A stretch of DNA of 32,913 nucleotides from Bacillota bacterium. GTDB lineage: Bacteria > Bacillota > Clostridia > Oscillospirales > Ruminococcaceae. Made by a program: the position numbers and the translations under genes. Shown here piece by piece: positions 31,517 through 32,913 of the stretch. The notes under the pieces are model-generated. The model did not search any database. It saw nothing but the letters and a program-made list of their open reading frames with translations, and was not told where the DNA came from. Positions within the stretch are counted from its first letter, which is position 1, and the number at the start of each line of letters is the position of its first letter. Where the stretch lies: assembly GCA_023395435.1 (NCBI GenBank), contig JAEWZG010000065.1:1-32913 (forward strand). The letters are read 5' to 3'.

Positions 31517-31684
31517 TTAACTCCCTTTGCAAATCTTCTTGTAGCATTTTTCGCAATATAAATTGGTAGTTTTACGTTTTGTTTTGACCTTGACGTGCAT
31601 TTTGTCGCTATAAATAGTGCTGCCACATTCCGTACAGGGCCCGACATATTTAGGTTTAGGCGGTAAATCTGTTTTGCCGTACAA
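31517..31684 (-). CDS. 55-residue zinc-ribbon protein with TTG start
   Basis: This short gene starts at TTG (31684), 8 bases after AGGAGG, and ends at TAA (31517-31519), 2 bases before the primase-helicase ATG. The protein has two Cys pairs, CTEC (17, 20) and CEKC (44, 47), with a basic strand between them (MHVKVKTKRKTTN) and a further Cys52. This is a classical small zinc ribbon and may bind nucleic acid or another replication protein. The frame covers the gap between polymerase and primase exactly, with good ribosome sites on both sides, which supports it as a real gene. Confidence 0.75.
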   Translation of the reverse strand: MYGKTDLPPKPKYVGPCTECGSTIYSDKMHVKVKTKRKTTNLYCEKCYKKICKGS

Positions 31685-31697
31685 GAGTTATTCCTCC

Positions 31698-32913
31698 TTA
31701 GTCTTTCATGTAATAGTCTCCTACAAATCCGGCGGCGTTGAGTATTAAACCTGGCGCCCAAGATATTGCTTGTCGCATTATGTTACAAGCTGTTTCAAGG
31801 TCCGCCTTTTCTGCTGGGCAGTCAATAACAGCTTCATCGTGTATGTGCATCACAGTCTGGAATCCATTGTCTGCAAGTCTTTGCAAAGTAATTGCAAGGC
31901 AGTCTCGAGCGATAGCCTGCACAACATTTTCGGTAAGTTTTCCGCCGTAAGTGGATTGTAAGCCCCACTTCTTGCTATTTTGATCTATACCCATATAATG
32001 AATAGCTGGTTTTCCAAAGTCGTTATTTCGGATGACTGGCTTTGCATAAAACAGCTTTCGACCACTTGGCAGAGTAATTGTAAAAAAGTCCTGACCTGTT
32101 GCATAGTCACCTTCACGTGCGAACATAAGTCCTTTTGCGCCAACAGGTTGGCAGGTTTCTACTGCTTGAAGTGCTGCGCGTTCAAGGGTATACCATAAGT
32201 TACATATCTGCTTATTGCTATCACGCCAACGTCTGACAATATCAGGAAGTTCTTCTTCTGACAGTCCCATCCCAAGCGCGCCCATTGCGATGAGGGCACC
32301 CGCCGCGCCTTGATAGCCAAGTGCGAGCTCTGCGACTTTACCTTTAGCCCTAAGTGCATACTCGGGGTTTCCTTTTGATATTTTTTCAATAGGAACACCA
32401 AACATCGCTGATGCGGAGGCTTCGTAAATTCTTCCGTGTGTTTTAAATACTTCCTGACGCCAGCTTTCACCAGCAAGCCATGCAATGACACGTGCTTCAA
32501 TAGCAGAAAAATCTGCGACTACAAATTTATGCCCGTCTGATGGAATAAAAGCTGTACGAATAAGTTGTGACAGAGTATCTGGAATATTTCCGTATGTAAC
32601 CTTTAGCATATCTGTACTCTTCGCTTTAATATATAGTCTTGCGAGATCCAAAGTTTCGAGCTTATTTTTAGGTAAGTTCTGAACCTGCACCAAGCGACCG
32701 GCCCAGCGTCCTGTACGATTAGCACCATAGAACTGTAAAAGTCCTCTGACACGCCCGTCCGGGCATATAGCATTTTCCATTGCTGAATATTTTTTAACCG
32801 AGGTTTTGCCAAGCTCCTGTCGGATCTTCAGCATTCTCTGAACATGGTCGGGGTTATCGCATTTAACCATATCAGCAAGGGCAGCCTTGTTAAGTGATTC
32901 AATCTCGGTATCT
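31698..32913 (-). CDS. Phage DNA polymerase, family A, C-terminal part (cut by window edge)
   Basis: The frame stays open to the right edge, so at least 405 codons are present and the gene starts outside. It contains the polymerase domain: motif A VVADFSAIEARVIAWL with its catalytic Asp, motif B RAKGKVAELALGYQG (O-helix Arg, Lys, Tyr), and motif C HIHDEAVID with the second Asp. The ATG at 32870 is internal. It is the phage replicase, first of the visible replication operon. Exonuclease and N-terminal parts are not seen. Confidence 0.92.
   Translation of the reverse strand, partial: DTEIESLNKAALADMVKCDNPDHVQRMLKIRQELGKTSVKKYSAMENAICPDGRVRGLLQFYGANRTGRWAGRLVQVQNLPKNKLETLDLARLYIKAKSTDMLKVTYGNIPDTLSQLIRTAFIPSDGHKFVVADFSAIEARVIAWLAGESWRQEVFKTHGRIYEASASAMFGVPIEKISKGNPEYALRAKGKVAELALGYQGAAGALIAMGALGMGLSEEELPDIVRRWRDSNKQICNLWYTLERAALQAVETCQPVGAKGLMFAREGDYATGQDFFTITLPSGRKLFYAKPVIRNNDFGKPAIHYMGIDQNSKKWGLQSTYGGKLTENVVQAIARDCLAITLQRLADNGFQTVMHIHDEAVIDCPAEKADLETACNIMRQAISWAPGLILNAAGFVGDYYMKD

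Larger units (their letters stand above)
3910..32913. mobile_element. Siphovirus-type prophage integrated at tRNA-Pro (right end outside window)
   Basis: An almost complete set of phage modules follows the tRNA: lysis, tail fibre and tip, tape measure, tail tube, connectors, capsid, scaffold, portal, terminase, late regulator, helicases, primase and DNA polymerase. Nearly all are on the minus strand. The late, lysis end abuts the tRNA. Integrase, repressor and the rest of the polymerase must be further right. The structural set looks intact, with no obvious frameshift in the coding frames read here, so the element may be functional. Confidence 0.93.

Overview
The window looks like chromosome of a low-GC Gram-positive anaerobe, most likely a Ruminococcus/Oscillospiraceae-type Clostridia. 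This is inferred from AT-rich codon use, strong AGGAGG ribosome sites, Ser- or Thr-rich anchored exoproteins and the protein types; no 16S rRNA is present. It holds a short piece of host chromosome (1-3909) and, from a tRNA-Pro gene to the right edge, most of a siphovirus-type prophage whose far end, presumably with the integrase, lies beyond base 32913.

Host part: the last codons of a cupin-type regulator, an AMP-forming acyl-CoA synthetase, an SGNH hydrolase that seems to start at ATT, and a VanY-type D,D-carboxypeptidase, followed by tRNA-Pro(CGG). A strong terminator, a cluster of TAGTCA repeats and a plus-strand lipoprotein gene follow the tRNA. They are best read as the prophage end and a lysogenic-conversion gene.

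Prophage late genes run leftward on the minus strand. From promoter-proximal to distal they are a fused small/large terminase, SPP1-type portal, MuF-like minor capsid protein with a C-terminal toxin-like domain, a probable immunity gene, a small Cys protein, scaffold, N4-gp56-type major capsid protein, four connector/neck proteins, tail tube, two tail-assembly proteins, tape measure, tail-tip proteins, tail fibre, M23-LysM endolysin, r1t-type holin and an XhlA-like membrane protein.

Replication genes (26039-32913), also minus strand, are a family A DNA polymerase (cut by the window edge), a 55-residue zinc-ribbon protein, a primase-helicase of the VirE/VapE type, an unknown protein, a VRR-NUC nuclease, a SNF2 helicase, a dATP/dGTP diphosphohydrolase-like protein and an ArpU/RinA-like late regulator. 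Nine copies of GTTTACA in both orientations lie just past the primase-helicase gene and form a candidate replication origin.

The most novel part is the accessory block at 22360-26040, between the late regulator and terminase. It holds a self-contained two-gene unit (a SAP-like DNA-binding protein overlapping a winged-helix/zinc-ribbon/PD-(D/E)XK nuclease) with its own promoter and terminator, a two-helix membrane protein with a zinc ribbon, and an oppositely oriented membrane-anchored Cys/His protein. I read it as a probable phage-carried defence locus. The second notable system is the capsid-linked toxin with its translationally coupled immunity candidate at 17403-19086.
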